Notes under the pieces: generated by a model
The model's database searches: none
What the model was told of the DNA's origin: nothing
The model's input: only the letters and a program-made list of their open reading frames with translations
Assembly (NCBI RefSeq): GCF_017368795.1
Contig: NZ_JAFNLL010000004.1
Span: forward strand, 186,001-250,000
Source of the DNA: Arthrobacter cavernae
GTDB taxonomy: Bacteria > Actinomycetota > Actinomycetes > Actinomycetales > Micrococcaceae
Reading direction: 5' to 3'
DNA length: 64,000 nucleotides
Shown: one piece after another, positions 47,907 through 56,902 of the stretch
How positions within the stretch are numbered: the stretch's first letter is position 1
Layout: each line of letters begins with the position of its first letter
Made by a program: the position numbers and the translations under genes

Positions 47907-49676
47907 GTGCGATTGAAGACTGCAGCCACACTGGCGCTGCTGGGCCTCCTGGCGCTGCTGGCCGGAATCGGCCAGCTGACCTTCTGGGCCCCCGCCGAGA
48001 CCGTGACCGTTTCGACTCCCGGCGACATGAAAGCTGCCCCGCTGACCGTAATCGACGAGAAGCTGATTGCCCTTCACGACGGTCCGATGAAGGTCAGCAT
48101 CAAGGGCGAAGGGAACTTCCTGGTGGCCACGGGCCGCCCGGACGACGTCGACGCCTGGGTTGGCAAGACCGCCCACAATACCGTGACGGGCGTGACCGAG
48201 GACCAGACGTCCCTCCAGGTCGCCGCCTCCGAAGGCGAGGCCACCGCGCCGGCCCCGGCAGGTTCGGATCTGTGGGTCACCGTGGAGAACGGCAGCGGCG
48301 AGCTGGACTACACCTGGAACCCGCCGGCCGGCGGCGACTGGTCACTGCTGCTGGCCAGCGACGGCACCAAGGCCGCGCCGTCGTCGATCTCCATGACGTT
48401 CCCCAACAAGGCGACCATGCCGTGGGCCCTGCCGCTCATCGTGCTGGGCATGCTCGTCATCCTGGCGGGCCTGGCGTTCCCGTTCCTTGCCCGGCTCATC
48501 AACGAGCGGCGGGGCAAGGGCAAGGGCCCGGACAATGAAACGCCCGACGGCGGAACCCCGCCCAACTGGTTCGGGCCGGAAAGTGCCGGGACGGCCGCCG
48601 AGGAAGGGCCCGGGAGCCGCCGCGGCCGGGCCGCAGGATCCAACGGACAGGCGCTGCGCGTATCCCTCGCCGCCGGTCTGGCAGCCGTGCTTGTTGCCGG
48701 CTCCGCCGCAGGCGCACAGGCCACCACGACGCCCGCGCCGAGCCCCGGCACGGCTCAGGCCAGTTCCTTGGCCGCTGCCGAGGAAGCGCCCGCCGTGCCC
48801 GTGCTGCTGGACGCCCAGCTCAAGCGGGTCCTGGAGCAGGTAGCCAGCGCAGTCGCCGCGGGAGACGCTGCCCGCGATGCTGCCAAGCTGGCGCCGCGCG
48901 TGGACCAGATGGAACTGCAGGTCCGCACCCAGAACTACAAGATCCGTTCGTCGGTATCCGCCTACGAGGCCCGCATGCCCGTCCAAGCGGGCAAGCTGCT
49001 CAGCAGCGTGGTCACCACCCAGCGGAGCTGGCCGCGCACCGTGCTGGCCGTGACCCAGGGTGAGGGCAATGTGGTTCCCCAGGTCCTGACGCTCACCCAG
49101 GCCTCGCCGCGGGAGAACTACAAGCTCACCGCCAGCGCCCCGCTGCAGCCCGGGACCACCTTCCCGTCCATTCCCCTCGACGGCACCGCTTCCGTTGACC
49201 CCGCAGGCAAGGACGGGCTGGCGTACAGCGGAACCGAGGCCCTCGCGGCCCTCGCGGACCGCCTGACGAACGCAGAGTCCGCTTTCAAGGACAAACTGGT
49301 CGAAACTGGCTCCTCGCCGTACATCGCAGGCGCCCTGGCCTACCAGGCGGACACGATCACGGCCGGGACCAGCGCAACCTTCAAGGTCACGCACACGCCG
49401 GTGCCGGCGTTGACGTCCGTCCTGCGGACCTCCGACGGCGGTGCCCTGGTGATCGGGCGGCTCGACTTTGCGCTTGACGGCACCCCGAAGGCCTCCGGCG
49501 ACAAACTGTTGCTGGACGATGACTCCGCAGTGTTCGCGGGCGGCAAGGAAACCACCACGGGCATGGTCCTGACCTTTGCCGAGTCCGTGGCGGTCTACAT
49601 CCCGCCGGCCGGTTCGACCGAACCCATGAAGCTGGTTGCCGCCACGCGCGGCCTGGTGGGTGCCAGCTTCAAGTAG
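47907..49676 (+). CDS. Large envelope protein of unknown function
   Basis: 589 residues from the GTG 47907 (AGG upstream; ATG 47892 is an alternative). An N-terminal membrane helix (TAATLALLGLLALLAGIGQL) and an extracytoplasmic region of about 150 residues are followed by a second helix (PWALPLIVLGMLVILAGLAFPFLA), a charged cytoplasmic linker, a third segment reading like a signal peptide (VSLAAGLAAVLVAGSAAGAQA), and a C-terminal extracytoplasmic region of about 300 residues rich in beta-type sequence. It lies upstream of the CnoX-like gene. I do not recognise the family. Confidence 0.7.
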   Translation: MRLKTAATLALLGLLALLAGIGQLTFWAPAETVTVSTPGDMKAAPLTVIDEKLIALHDGPMKVSIKGEGNFLVATGRPDDVDAWVGKTAHNTVTGVTEDQTSLQVAASEGEATAPAPAGSDLWVTVENGSGELDYTWNPPAGGDWSLLLASDGTKAAPSSISMTFPNKATMPWALPLIVLGMLVILAGLAFPFLARLINERRGKGKGPDNETPDGGTPPNWFGPESAGTAAEEGPGSRRGRAAGSNGQALRVSLAAGLAAVLVAGSAAGAQATTTPAPSPGTAQASSLAAAEEAPAVPVLLDAQLKRVLEQVASAVAAGDAARDAAKLAPRVDQMELQVRTQNYKIRSSVSAYEARMPVQAGKLLSSVVTTQRSWPRTVLAVTQGEGNVVPQVLTLTQASPRENYKLTASAPLQPGTTFPSIPLDGTASVDPAGKDGLAYSGTEALAALADRLTNAESAFKDKLVETGSSPYIAGALAYQADTITAGTSATFKVTHTPVPALTSVLRTSDGGALVIGRLDFALDGTPKASGDKLLLDDDSAVFAGGKETTTGMVLTFAESVAVYIPPAGSTEPMKLVAATRGLVGASFK

Positions 49677-49701
49677 GACATGAAGCTGCCCTGGCAGCGG
49701 C

Positions 49702-49707
49702 TAGAGT
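49702..49707 (+). promoter_or_regulatory. Leaderless-type -10 of the CnoX-like gene
   Basis: TAGAGT ends 7 nt before ATG 49715, and no Shine-Dalgarno is visible. Confidence 0.4.
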
Positions 49708-49714
49708 TGACCGT

Positions 49715-50710
49715 ATGAGTTCGCCCGGATCCCGTCCCGTCACTCCAGCCGCTGCCAGCCAGCTCAACCTGCGCGGCGCCGTCGACCTCTCGTCGCTGAG
49801 GCGCCCGGCGCCCGCCCCACCGGCACCGTCCGCCGCGCCGGTGCCTGCGAGAAACGGCAGTGCCCCCACCGAACCCCCGGCTGCCCGCTCGCCGCTCCGC
49901 GTCGATGCCGGCGAAGAGAACTTCCAGGACCTCGTGCAGCTTTCTGCCCAGGTTCCGGTGGTCTTTGTCCTGTACTCGCACTATGCGCCGGAATCGCCGG
50001 CACTGCTGGCCACCATGGAGCAGATTGTCGAGGGCTTTGCCGGCAGGCTGGTGCTCGCCGCGGCCGACGTCGACGCCTTCCCCCAGCTGGCCCAAGCCTT
50101 CCAGGTCCAGGCAGTCCCCACCGCCGTCGCCGTCCTCAAGGGGCAGCCGGTTCCGCTTTTCCAGGGTGCCGCCGAGGAGGAGCAGGTGCGTCCGCTCCTC
50201 GATGAACTCCTCAAGGTTGCCGAAGCCAACGGTGTGACCGGAAGCATCGGCGGAGCCGGTGCGCAGGCCCCTGCCGAGGCGCCCCCGCTCGCGCCGCTTC
50301 ACCAAGCCGCCTTCGACGCCATCGAGGCCGGCGACTATGCCGCAGCCGCCACCGCCTTCCGGCAGGCACTCGCCGAGTCGCCCGCCGACGCCGAGGCCAA
50401 GGCCGGGCTGGCCCAGGTGGAACTCATGGGCCGTCTCGAACGGCTCTCCGCCCCCGAGGCCGAGGCGCTGCGCCAGCTGGCAGCCCAGGAACCCGACAAT
50501 CCCGAAGCGCAGCTTGGCGTGGCCGATCTGGACATCTCAGGCGGGCATATCGAAGACGCCTTCAACCGGATCATCACGTACATTGGCCGCAACTTCGGCG
50601 CCGAGCGGGAAACCGCCCGAGTCCGCCTGCTGGAGCTCTTCGACGTCGTGGGCACCTCCGATGAACGGGTTGCCAAGGCGCGCCAAGGGCTCGCCCGGGT
50701 CCTGTTCTAG
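49715..50710 (+). CDS. CnoX-like thioredoxin-fold protein with TPR domain
   Basis: 331 residues. A Pro/Ala-rich N-terminus (about 1-60) leads to a thioredoxin fold (about 65-175), where the WCxxC position reads YSHYAPESPAL, so both redox Cys are absent. A TPR region follows (about 190-330; AAFDAIEAGDYAAAATAFRQALAESP and others). The architecture matches CnoX (YbbN), a chaperone/holdase, in its redox-inactive form. It is 1 nt from the OYE gene, whose GTG overlaps its stop. Confidence 0.85.
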   Translation: MSSPGSRPVTPAAASQLNLRGAVDLSSLRRPAPAPPAPSAAPVPARNGSAPTEPPAARSPLRVDAGEENFQDLVQLSAQVPVVFVLYSHYAPESPALLATMEQIVEGFAGRLVLAAADVDAFPQLAQAFQVQAVPTAVAVLKGQPVPLFQGAAEEEQVRPLLDELLKVAEANGVTGSIGGAGAQAPAEAPPLAPLHQAAFDAIEAGDYAAAATAFRQALAESPADAEAKAGLAQVELMGRLERLSAPEAEALRQLAAQEPDNPEAQLGVADLDISGGHIEDAFNRIITYIGRNFGAERETARVRLLELFDVVGTSDERVAKARQGLARVLF

Positions 50711-51813
50711 TGGCCCCATCCGCACTCTTCACGCCGCTCCAGCTGCGTTCGCTCACCCTTCCGCACCGCGGCTGGGTCTCGCCCATGTGCCAGTACAGCT
50801 GCCATCCCGAAACCGGCGAGGGCGTGCCGAACGACTGGCACCTGATGCATCTGGGCTCCTTTGCCACCGGCGGTGCCGCGCTGATCCTCACCGAGGCCGC
50901 CGCCGTGAACCCTGCCGGGCGGATCAGCCCCCTCGACGCCGGGCTGTACTCGGACGCGCAGGCGGTGGCCTGGGAACGGATGGTGCACTTCGTCCACCGG
51001 CACAGTGCCGTGGACGGCAAGATCGGCGTCCAGCTGGCACATGCGGGCCGGAAGGCCTCCACCTACTGGCCGTTCTCCGGGACGTCCGGTTCCGTTGGGG
51101 CGTCCGACGGCGGCTGGACCACCGTGGGACCGTCCACTGAAGCTTTCGACGGCTACGCGGTTCCCGAGGCCATGGGCGAGGAAGACATCCAGGGCGTCAT
51201 CGCCGACTTCGCCGCAGCCGCCACGCGGGCCGTGGACGCGGGCTTCGACACCGTGGAAATCCACGGCGCGCACGGCTACCTCCTGCACCAGTTCCAAAGC
51301 CCGCTGATCAACACCCGCACGGACGCCTGGGGCGGCAATGAAGAGGGCCGGAACCGGCTCATGCTTGCCGTGGTGGACGCCGTCCGAGCCGTCATTCCGG
51401 ACTCCATGCCCCTGCTGCTGCGCATCTCGGCCTCCGACTGGGCCGACGGCGGCGTGGACATCGACGCCTCGGTGCGGCTTGCCCGGACCGCGGCCGAACA
51501 CGGCGTGGACCTGGTGGATGTCTCGAGCGGGGGAGCCGTGGCGCACCAGGAGATCAAGCTCGGCCCCGGATACCAGGCCGGGTTTGCCGAGCAGATCAAG
51601 CGGGAAGCCGGGGTGCCCACCGGGGCCGTGGGGCTGCTGACGTCGCCCGGGCAGGCCGAGGCGATCGTGTCCCAAGGCCGGGCCGACGCCGTCTTCATGG
51701 CACGCGCCGCCCTGCGCGACCCGCACTGGTGGCTCCGGGCAGCCCACGAGCTGGGCCACGGGATCGAGTGGGTTCCCCAGTACCAGCGGGCGATTCCCCG
51801 GCACGGATTCTAG
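50710..51813 (+). CDS. NADH:flavin oxidoreductase, Old Yellow Enzyme family (YqjM-like)
   Basis: 367 residues, TIM barrel with FMN. Motifs are VSPMCQYSC near the start (FMN-contacting Cys of the YqjM subgroup), QLAHAGRK, DGYAVPEAM, IHGAHGYLLHQFQSPLIN (substrate His and Tyr), and the C-terminal FMN-phosphate loop ADAVFMARAALRDPHWW. It reduces activated C=C bonds, with physiological substrate unknown. GTG start shares one base with the previous TAG, so translation is likely coupled. Confidence 0.92.
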   Translation: MAPSALFTPLQLRSLTLPHRGWVSPMCQYSCHPETGEGVPNDWHLMHLGSFATGGAALILTEAAAVNPAGRISPLDAGLYSDAQAVAWERMVHFVHRHSAVDGKIGVQLAHAGRKASTYWPFSGTSGSVGASDGGWTTVGPSTEAFDGYAVPEAMGEEDIQGVIADFAAAATRAVDAGFDTVEIHGAHGYLLHQFQSPLINTRTDAWGGNEEGRNRLMLAVVDAVRAVIPDSMPLLLRISASDWADGGVDIDASVRLARTAAEHGVDLVDVSSGGAVAHQEIKLGPGYQAGFAEQIKREAGVPTGAVGLLTSPGQAEAIVSQGRADAVFMARAALRDPHWWLRAAHELGHGIEWVPQYQRAIPRHGF

Positions 51814-51823
51814 GCCCCGAGGC

Positions 51824-51829
51824 TAGGCT
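51824..51829 (+). promoter_or_regulatory. Leaderless-type -10 of the ABC transporter operon
   Basis: TAGGCT ends 7 nt before ATG 51837. TGGAG lies between, so it may act either as a leaderless start or as a normal Shine-Dalgarno. Confidence 0.35.
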
Positions 51830-51836
51830 TGGAGCC

Positions 51837-52640
51837 ATGACTGACGCGAGCAGCGATCCCGCTTCCGTTCCTTCGCCCGGACAGCCCGCGCCGGCTCTTT
51901 CGATCCGGGGCCTGGCCAAGCGCTTCGGCGGGAAGATCGCAGTCGACGGCATCAGCCTGGACGTCCCGGCCGGTTCCTTTTACGGCATGGTGGGCCCCAA
52001 CGGTGCGGGCAAGACAACCACCCTCTCAATGGCGACGGGGCTCCTGCGCCCGGACTTCGGCACGGCACTGGTCCACGGCACCGATGTCTGGTCCGAGCCG
52101 CTGGAAGCCAAGAAGCTCATGGGCGTGCTGCCCGACGGCGTGCGCCTCTTCGACCGGCTGACGGGCGAACAGCTGGTCAGCTATGCGGGACTGCTGCGCG
52201 GCATGGACCGCGGGACCGTCCGCTCCCGCGTGCCCGAGCTGCTGGCCGCACTTGACCTTGGAGCCGACGCCGGCACGCTCGTGGTGGACTATTCCGCGGG
52301 CATGACCAAGAAGATCGCGCTGGCGTCGGCCCTCATCCACGCGCCCCGCCTGCTGGTCCTGGATGAGCCGTTCGAATCCGTGGATCCCGTCTCGGCCACG
52401 AACATCCGCGGCATCCTGGACAGCTACGTGGCCTCCGGCGGAACGGTGATCGTTTCCAGCCACGTCATGGACCTGGTGCAGCGTATGTGCAGCCACGTGG
52501 CTGTGGTTGCCGCCGGCCGGGTACTGGCGGCCGGGCCGGTGGACGAGGTGCGCAACGGCTCCACGCTGGAGGACCGCTTTGTGGATCTGGTCGGTGGCGG
52601 ACGCCGGACAGAGGGGCTGGAATGGTTGCGCACCTTCTGA
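51837..52640 (+). CDS. ABC transporter ATP-binding protein
   Basis: 267 residues. Walker A is GPNGAGKTTTL, Walker B is LLVLDEPFESVDPVSA, and the signature loop is degenerate, reading YSAGMTKKIALASAL instead of LSGGQ, as in many exporter ATPases of the CcmA/NodI type. ATG at 51837 with GGAG upstream. It overlaps the membrane component gene by 19 nt, so they are translated together. The cargo is unknown. Confidence 0.92.
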   Translation: MTDASSDPASVPSPGQPAPALSIRGLAKRFGGKIAVDGISLDVPAGSFYGMVGPNGAGKTTTLSMATGLLRPDFGTALVHGTDVWSEPLEAKKLMGVLPDGVRLFDRLTGEQLVSYAGLLRGMDRGTVRSRVPELLAALDLGADAGTLVVDYSAGMTKKIALASALIHAPRLLVLDEPFESVDPVSATNIRGILDSYVASGGTVIVSSHVMDLVQRMCSHVAVVAAGRVLAAGPVDEVRNGSTLEDRFVDLVGGGRRTEGLEWLRTF

Positions 52641-54193
52641 GCCTGAAATGGCGCCTGCTGCTCAATGGCTTCAAACGAAGCCCCGGACAGCTCATCGGCA
52701 TGGCCATCGGCGGCCTGTACGCGGCGGGCACCGTGCTCACCCTGCTTGTGGGCCTGGTGGCGCTCCGCTGGGCCGACGCCGAAATCGCCCAGACCGTGGT
52801 GGTCCTGGGCGGTGCGCTGGCCATGCTCGGCTGGCTGGTGGTGCCGTTTCTGGTCTCTGCGGCCGACATGACGCTGGACCCGGCGCGCTTCACCACCTCG
52901 GCCATACCGGCGCCCCAGTTGCTGGCTGGCTTGGCCTTGGCCGGTTTCATTGGCTTGCCGGGCCTGTCCACGGCGCTGGTCTCGCTGGCAACGGTGGCAA
53001 GCTGGTGGCGCAGTGTCCCGGCGGTTGCCGGGGCGTTGCTCGGCGCCGCACTGGGGGCCTTGAGCTGTGTGGTGTTGTCCAAGGTGGTTACAACTGCCAC
53101 GGCAAGCCTGGCGTCCTCCCGCCGCTACAAGGACGTCAGCAGCCTGGTCATTTTCGTGCCGCTGGTGCTCATGGGGCCGGTCGTTGCGGGGGTGGCGCAG
53201 GGACTGGCCGGTTCCTCGGACTACCTGCCGGGACTGGCCAAGGTCATTTCCTGGACTCCGCTGGGGGCCGCGTGGTCCCTGGGCGGTGATCTTGAAGCAG
53301 GGGACGCCGGCGCTGCCGGGCTCAAGTTCCTGGTCGCCGTGGCAACCCTGGCAGGGCTGTTCCTCTGCTGGCACCTCCTGCTGCAGCGCGCGCTGGTGAC
53401 GCCACCGTACGCGGGCGGAACCTCCCGCAAGGGCGGCAGGCTCGGCCTGTTTGCCCTGCTGCCGGCGACGCCGACCGGTGCCGTGGCCGCCCGCTCACTC
53501 AGCTACTGGTTCCGGGACCCCCGCTATGCCGGTTCGCTGGTGGTGGTCCCGCTGCTGCCCGTCATCTTCCTGTTCTCCAGCGCGCAGTCCGGCAGTTACG
53601 TGATGCTGTCCGTCCTGGCGCCCATGACCGCGTTCCTGCTGGCATGGTCCATTTCGGCCGACACATCCTACGACAACACGGCATTCGCCCTGCACCTGGC
53701 CGCGGGCGTCCGGGGCATCCACGACCGACTGGGCCGCGCCCTGGCCTGCCTGGCGATCTCCTTGCCGGTGGTGCTCCTGTTCGTGATCGGGCCGTTCTTC
53801 ATCACGGGGGACTGGGCGTGGCTGCCCAACATCATGGGTCTCTCCCTCGGCATGCTCTTCACGGGGCTCGGCCTGTCCTCGGTGGTTTCGGCCAGGTACA
53901 CCGTGGCCGTGCCGCTGCCAGGCGACAGCCCCTTCAAGAAGCCCCCGGGCAACGTGGCCCAGACCCTGGCCGTGCAGTTCGGCGGGATGGGTGTCCTGCT
54001 CCTGCTGGTCGCGCCGGAGCTTGGCCTGACGATCGCGCAGGCGCTGACCGGCAACCCGGTGCCGGGGTGGATCAACCTCGTGGTGGGGCCGGTCCTGGGC
54101 CTTGTACTGTTTGCTGTGGGCGTGCGGCTGGGCGGGAAATGGCTGGACGCCCGAGGTCCTGAACTCTTTGCCCAGCTGACCGTGAACCGTTGA
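52622..54193 (+). CDS. ABC transporter permease, multi-pass
   Basis: 523 residues with about twelve membrane segments, beginning MVAHLLSLKWRLLLNGFKRSPGQLIG. The chain alternates with basic loops (SSRRYKDVSS, GTSRKGGRLG). It pairs with the overlapping ATPase gene; such two-gene exporters in actinobacteria move unknown hydrophobic compounds. ATG 52622 lies within the ATPase gene's last codons. The stop is followed by two hairpins. Confidence 0.85.
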   Translation: MVAHLLSLKWRLLLNGFKRSPGQLIGMAIGGLYAAGTVLTLLVGLVALRWADAEIAQTVVVLGGALAMLGWLVVPFLVSAADMTLDPARFTTSAIPAPQLLAGLALAGFIGLPGLSTALVSLATVASWWRSVPAVAGALLGAALGALSCVVLSKVVTTATASLASSRRYKDVSSLVIFVPLVLMGPVVAGVAQGLAGSSDYLPGLAKVISWTPLGAAWSLGGDLEAGDAGAAGLKFLVAVATLAGLFLCWHLLLQRALVTPPYAGGTSRKGGRLGLFALLPATPTGAVAARSLSYWFRDPRYAGSLVVVPLLPVIFLFSSAQSGSYVMLSVLAPMTAFLLAWSISADTSYDNTAFALHLAAGVRGIHDRLGRALACLAISLPVVLLFVIGPFFITGDWAWLPNIMGLSLGMLFTGLGLSSVVSARYTVAVPLPGDSPFKKPPGNVAQTLAVQFGGMGVLLLLVAPELGLTIAQALTGNPVPGWINLVVGPVLGLVLFAVGVRLGGKWLDARGPELFAQLTVNR

Positions 54194-54196
54194 CGG

Positions 54197-54238
54197 CGAC
54201 GGCGGGACCTCCCGCCGTCGGGCGCCCTCGCAGGCGCC
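54197..54238 (+). terminator. Terminator region of the ABC operon
   Basis: A perfect 10-bp stem CGACGGCGGG-ACCT-CCCGCCGTCG (54197-54220) is followed by GGCGCC-N6-GGCGCC (54221-54238). There is no strong U-tract. Confidence 0.6.
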
Positions 54239-54279
54239 GCACCCAGCCTCTTGTTCAATTGTGTTCAACAATGGAGAAG

Positions 54280-54308
54280 TTGTGGGACATGGGATAACCT
54301 CTTATCAG
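54280..54308 (+). promoter_or_regulatory. Possible promoter of nagB
   Basis: TTGTGG (54280-54285) and TATCAG (54303-54308) are separated by 17 nt, 38 nt before ATG 54347. Two GTTCA repeats (54253-54257, 54263-54267; 10-bp period) lie just upstream and may be a regulator site. Confidence 0.4.
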
Positions 54309-54346
54309 ATCCTGAACGTAATTTTCGACACAGAAAGGCCGTGACG

Positions 54347-55129
54347 ATGGAAGTTGTCATCCTGCCAGGCAGCAAGCAGATCGGCGCCCTTGCCGCGGAC
54401 GCCATCGAGGCACTGCTGCGCCGCAAGCCCAACGCAATCCTGGGCCTGGCGACGGGCTCCTCGCCGCTGCCCATCTACGACGAACTCGCCCGCCGCCATG
54501 AGCAGAAGGGCCTGGACTTCAGCCAGGCGCACGGCTTCGCCCTGGACGAGTACGTCGGCCTCGAGCCCGGCCACCCGGAGTCCTACCGGGAAGTCATCCG
54601 GCGCGAGTTCACCAACCGCGTGAACATCAAGCCGGAAAACGTCCACGGCCCGGATGGTGCGGCCCAGGACATCCTGGCCTCATGCCAGGCCTACGAGGAC
54701 GCCATGAAGGCCCTGGGCGGGGTGGACCTGCAGATCCTCGGCGTCGGCACCGACGGCCACATCGGCTTCAACGAGCCCGGCTCCTCCCTGGCCTCGCGTA
54801 CGCGCATCAAGACCCTGATCGAGCAGACCCGCAAGGACAACGCCCGCTTCTTCAAGAGCATCGACGACGTCCCGCACCATGTGATCACACAGGGTCTGGG
54901 CACCATCATGGATGCCCGGCACGTGGTGCTGGTCGCCACGGGCGCGCAGAAGGCCCAGGCCGTCCGCGACTTCGTGGAGGGTCCCGTGTCCGCCATCTGC
55001 GCCGCGTCCGTGCTCCAGCTCCACCCGCACGCGACCATCCTGATCGACGAGGCCGCGGCTTCCTCGCTCAAGCTGGCCGACTACTACCGGCACACCTACG
55101 ACAACAAGCCGGAGTGGCAGGGCCTCTGA
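54347..55129 (+). CDS. nagB: Glucosamine-6-phosphate deaminase
   Basis: 260 residues. Motifs: LGLATGSSPLPIYDEL, the catalytic Asp in FALDEYVGLEP, GVGTDGHIGFNEPGSS, and LIEQTRKDN near the allosteric loop. It deaminates and isomerises glucosamine-6-P to fructose-6-P, completing the pathway begun by NagA (43216-44472). ATG 54347 with AAAGG upstream. Not in an operon with nagA. Confidence 0.95.
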   Translation: MEVVILPGSKQIGALAADAIEALLRRKPNAILGLATGSSPLPIYDELARRHEQKGLDFSQAHGFALDEYVGLEPGHPESYREVIRREFTNRVNIKPENVHGPDGAAQDILASCQAYEDAMKALGGVDLQILGVGTDGHIGFNEPGSSLASRTRIKTLIEQTRKDNARFFKSIDDVPHHVITQGLGTIMDARHVVLVATGAQKAQAVRDFVEGPVSAICAASVLQLHPHATILIDEAAASSLKLADYYRHTYDNKPEWQGL

Positions 55130-55147
55130 CGGCCAGGCTCCAGCGGC

Positions 55148-55153
55148 TAAGAT
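55148..55153 (+). promoter_or_regulatory. Leaderless-type -10 of the DUF3039 gene
   Basis: TAAGAT ends 7 nt before ATG 55161. A -35-like CTGACG lies 16 nt upstream (55126-55131), overlapping the nagB stop. Confidence 0.45.
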
Positions 55154-55160
55154 GGATGCC

Positions 55161-55493
55161 ATGACTACGCTGCCTCCGGATCCATTCGAAAACGACCCCA
55201 TGCGCGAGCTTTCCGGAGCCGGCACTTCCACTGCCACCATCGAGCGCGAGGAAGTGCGCCAGGAAGTGGAGCCCGGCGACCGTGAGCGCTTCTCGCACTA
55301 CGTCCGCAAGGAAAAGATCATGGAGTCGGCCATGACCGGCGAACCCGTGATTGCCCTGTGCGGCAAGGTGTGGACGCCGGGCCGCGATCCTCAGAAGTTC
55401 CCCGTGTGCCCTGAGTGCAAGGAAATCTACGACGGCCTGCGCCCCGGAAACGACGGCGGAGACAAGGGCAGCGGCTCGGGCAACTCCAAGTAG
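55161..55493 (+). CDS. DUF3039 family protein
   Basis: 110 residues from ATG 55161 (ATG 55152 also in frame). The conserved core is HYVRKEKIMESAMTGEPVIALCGKVWTPGRDPQKFPVCPECKEIYDGL, with Cys in ALCG and CPEC as probable zinc ligands. The tail is Gly/Ser/Lys-rich. The family is widespread in actinobacteria and unstudied. The stop overlaps the MFS gene GTG by 1 nt, and the three-gene set with MFS and helicase appears co-translated. Confidence 0.88.
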   Translation: MTTLPPDPFENDPMRELSGAGTSTATIEREEVRQEVEPGDRERFSHYVRKEKIMESAMTGEPVIALCGKVWTPGRDPQKFPVCPECKEIYDGLRPGNDGGDKGSGSGNSK

Positions 55494-56902
55494 TGGGCGG
55501 GGGCGCGCTTTCTCCTGCCCTCCGGCCCCTGACCATCGGCATCCTTGCCCTGGTCAGCTGCGTCGCCTTCGAAGCCATGGCCGTGGCGACGGCCATGCCC
55601 CTTGTGGCGCGCGAACTTGATGGTGAATCCGCCTACGGGCTGGCCTTCTCGCTGTTCCTGACCGCGTCGCTGGTGGCGACCGTGGCTGCCGGGGCGTGGT
55701 GTGACCTCAAAGGTCCCCGGCCGGCGCTGCTTGCTGGCCTGGCCCTGATCTGCGGGGGCCTGCTGGTCTCCGGCTTCGCCACGGCGTTTGCCGTCATGGC
55801 CCTGGGACGTGCCGTCTCCGGCCTCGGCGGGGGGCTGCTGATCGTGGCACTCTACGTGATCATCGGCGAGGCCTATCCTGCCCGGCTCCAGGCCGTGGTT
55901 TTCGGCTGGATGGCCGCGGCCTGGGTGCTGCCGTCCCTGATCGGCCCGCTGCTGGCCGGCTACCTGGCCGAAAGCGTCGGCTGGCGCTGGGTGTTCCTGG
56001 GTGTCATGCCGGTCATTGCCCTGTCCCTGGCCCTGGTCTGGCCGCGGATCAGCTCCCTCGGCGCTCCGCAGCACGCGAGCATGGATGCCGCGACGGGCCG
56101 GCGCCGCAGCCTGCTGGGTGCGGTGCTTGCTGCCGGTGTCTTTGTGGTCCAGTGGGCCGTCCACGCCCTGGCCGAGGGCCTGGAGTGGCACCTGCCCGTG
56201 GCCATTGGGGCCGGCGTGGTGGCCGTGGCCCTGACCGTGCCCAGGCTCCTGCCCGCCGGTACCGTGGTGCTCAAGCGCGGACTGCCCAGCGTCATGGTCA
56301 CCCGTGCCCTGCTGGCCCTGGCCTTCTTCGGTGCCGAGGCCTTCATCCCGCTCATGCTGGTCACCGCCCACGGCCTGGATGCCGCGGTGGCCGGGCTGGC
56401 CCTGACCGGCGGCGCGCTGGGCTGGTCGGTGGGCTCATTCCTGCAGAGCCGGGTTAAGATTGAACGGCACCGGATCCTGGTATTCGGCGCAGCGGTGGGA
56501 GGCCTATCCATTGGCGCCCTTTCCCTCCTGTCTGGCCAGGGCAGCCCCTTGTGGCTTGTCATGCTGGCCTGGACGATGACCGGAACGGTCTTGGGGGCCG
56601 CTTTTTCAACGACGTCGGTCCTGGTGCTGAACCATTCGGCCCCGGACGAACGCGGCCGTAACTCGGCCTCACTGCAGTTGGCGGACCAGCTCGGCGCAGT
56701 CATGGGAACTGCCGGAGCCGGTGCGCTGTTTGCCGCTCTTCGCGATCCGGCGCATCCGGAACAGATTGGTGTTTTTGTGGCTATTTGGGTTTCGCTGGCA
56801 GCAGCGGCCTTGTTCGGCATCGTGGCGGCCGCCCGCAGCGGCGTACCTTCGGGCTTGCCCGGTGCACGGATTGTCGAATCCAGGCAGGGGGAGTCTGCAT
56901 GA
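55493..56902 (+). CDS. MFS transporter
   Basis: 469 residues with about 12-14 membrane helices. Motif A-like GAWCDLKGPRPALL lies between helices 2 and 3, and the first helix begins PLTIGILALVSCVAFEAMAVATAMP, as for drug-exporting members. Substrate unknown; probably a multidrug-type exporter. GTG start overlapping the DUF3039 stop; the helicase ATG overlaps its stop (ATGA). Confidence 0.85.
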   Translation: MGGGALSPALRPLTIGILALVSCVAFEAMAVATAMPLVARELDGESAYGLAFSLFLTASLVATVAAGAWCDLKGPRPALLAGLALICGGLLVSGFATAFAVMALGRAVSGLGGGLLIVALYVIIGEAYPARLQAVVFGWMAAAWVLPSLIGPLLAGYLAESVGWRWVFLGVMPVIALSLALVWPRISSLGAPQHASMDAATGRRRSLLGAVLAAGVFVVQWAVHALAEGLEWHLPVAIGAGVVAVALTVPRLLPAGTVVLKRGLPSVMVTRALLALAFFGAEAFIPLMLVTAHGLDAAVAGLALTGGALGWSVGSFLQSRVKIERHRILVFGAAVGGLSIGALSLLSGQGSPLWLVMLAWTMTGTVLGAAFSTTSVLVLNHSAPDERGRNSASLQLADQLGAVMGTAGAGALFAALRDPAHPEQIGVFVAIWVSLAAAALFGIVAAARSGVPSGLPGARIVESRQGESA

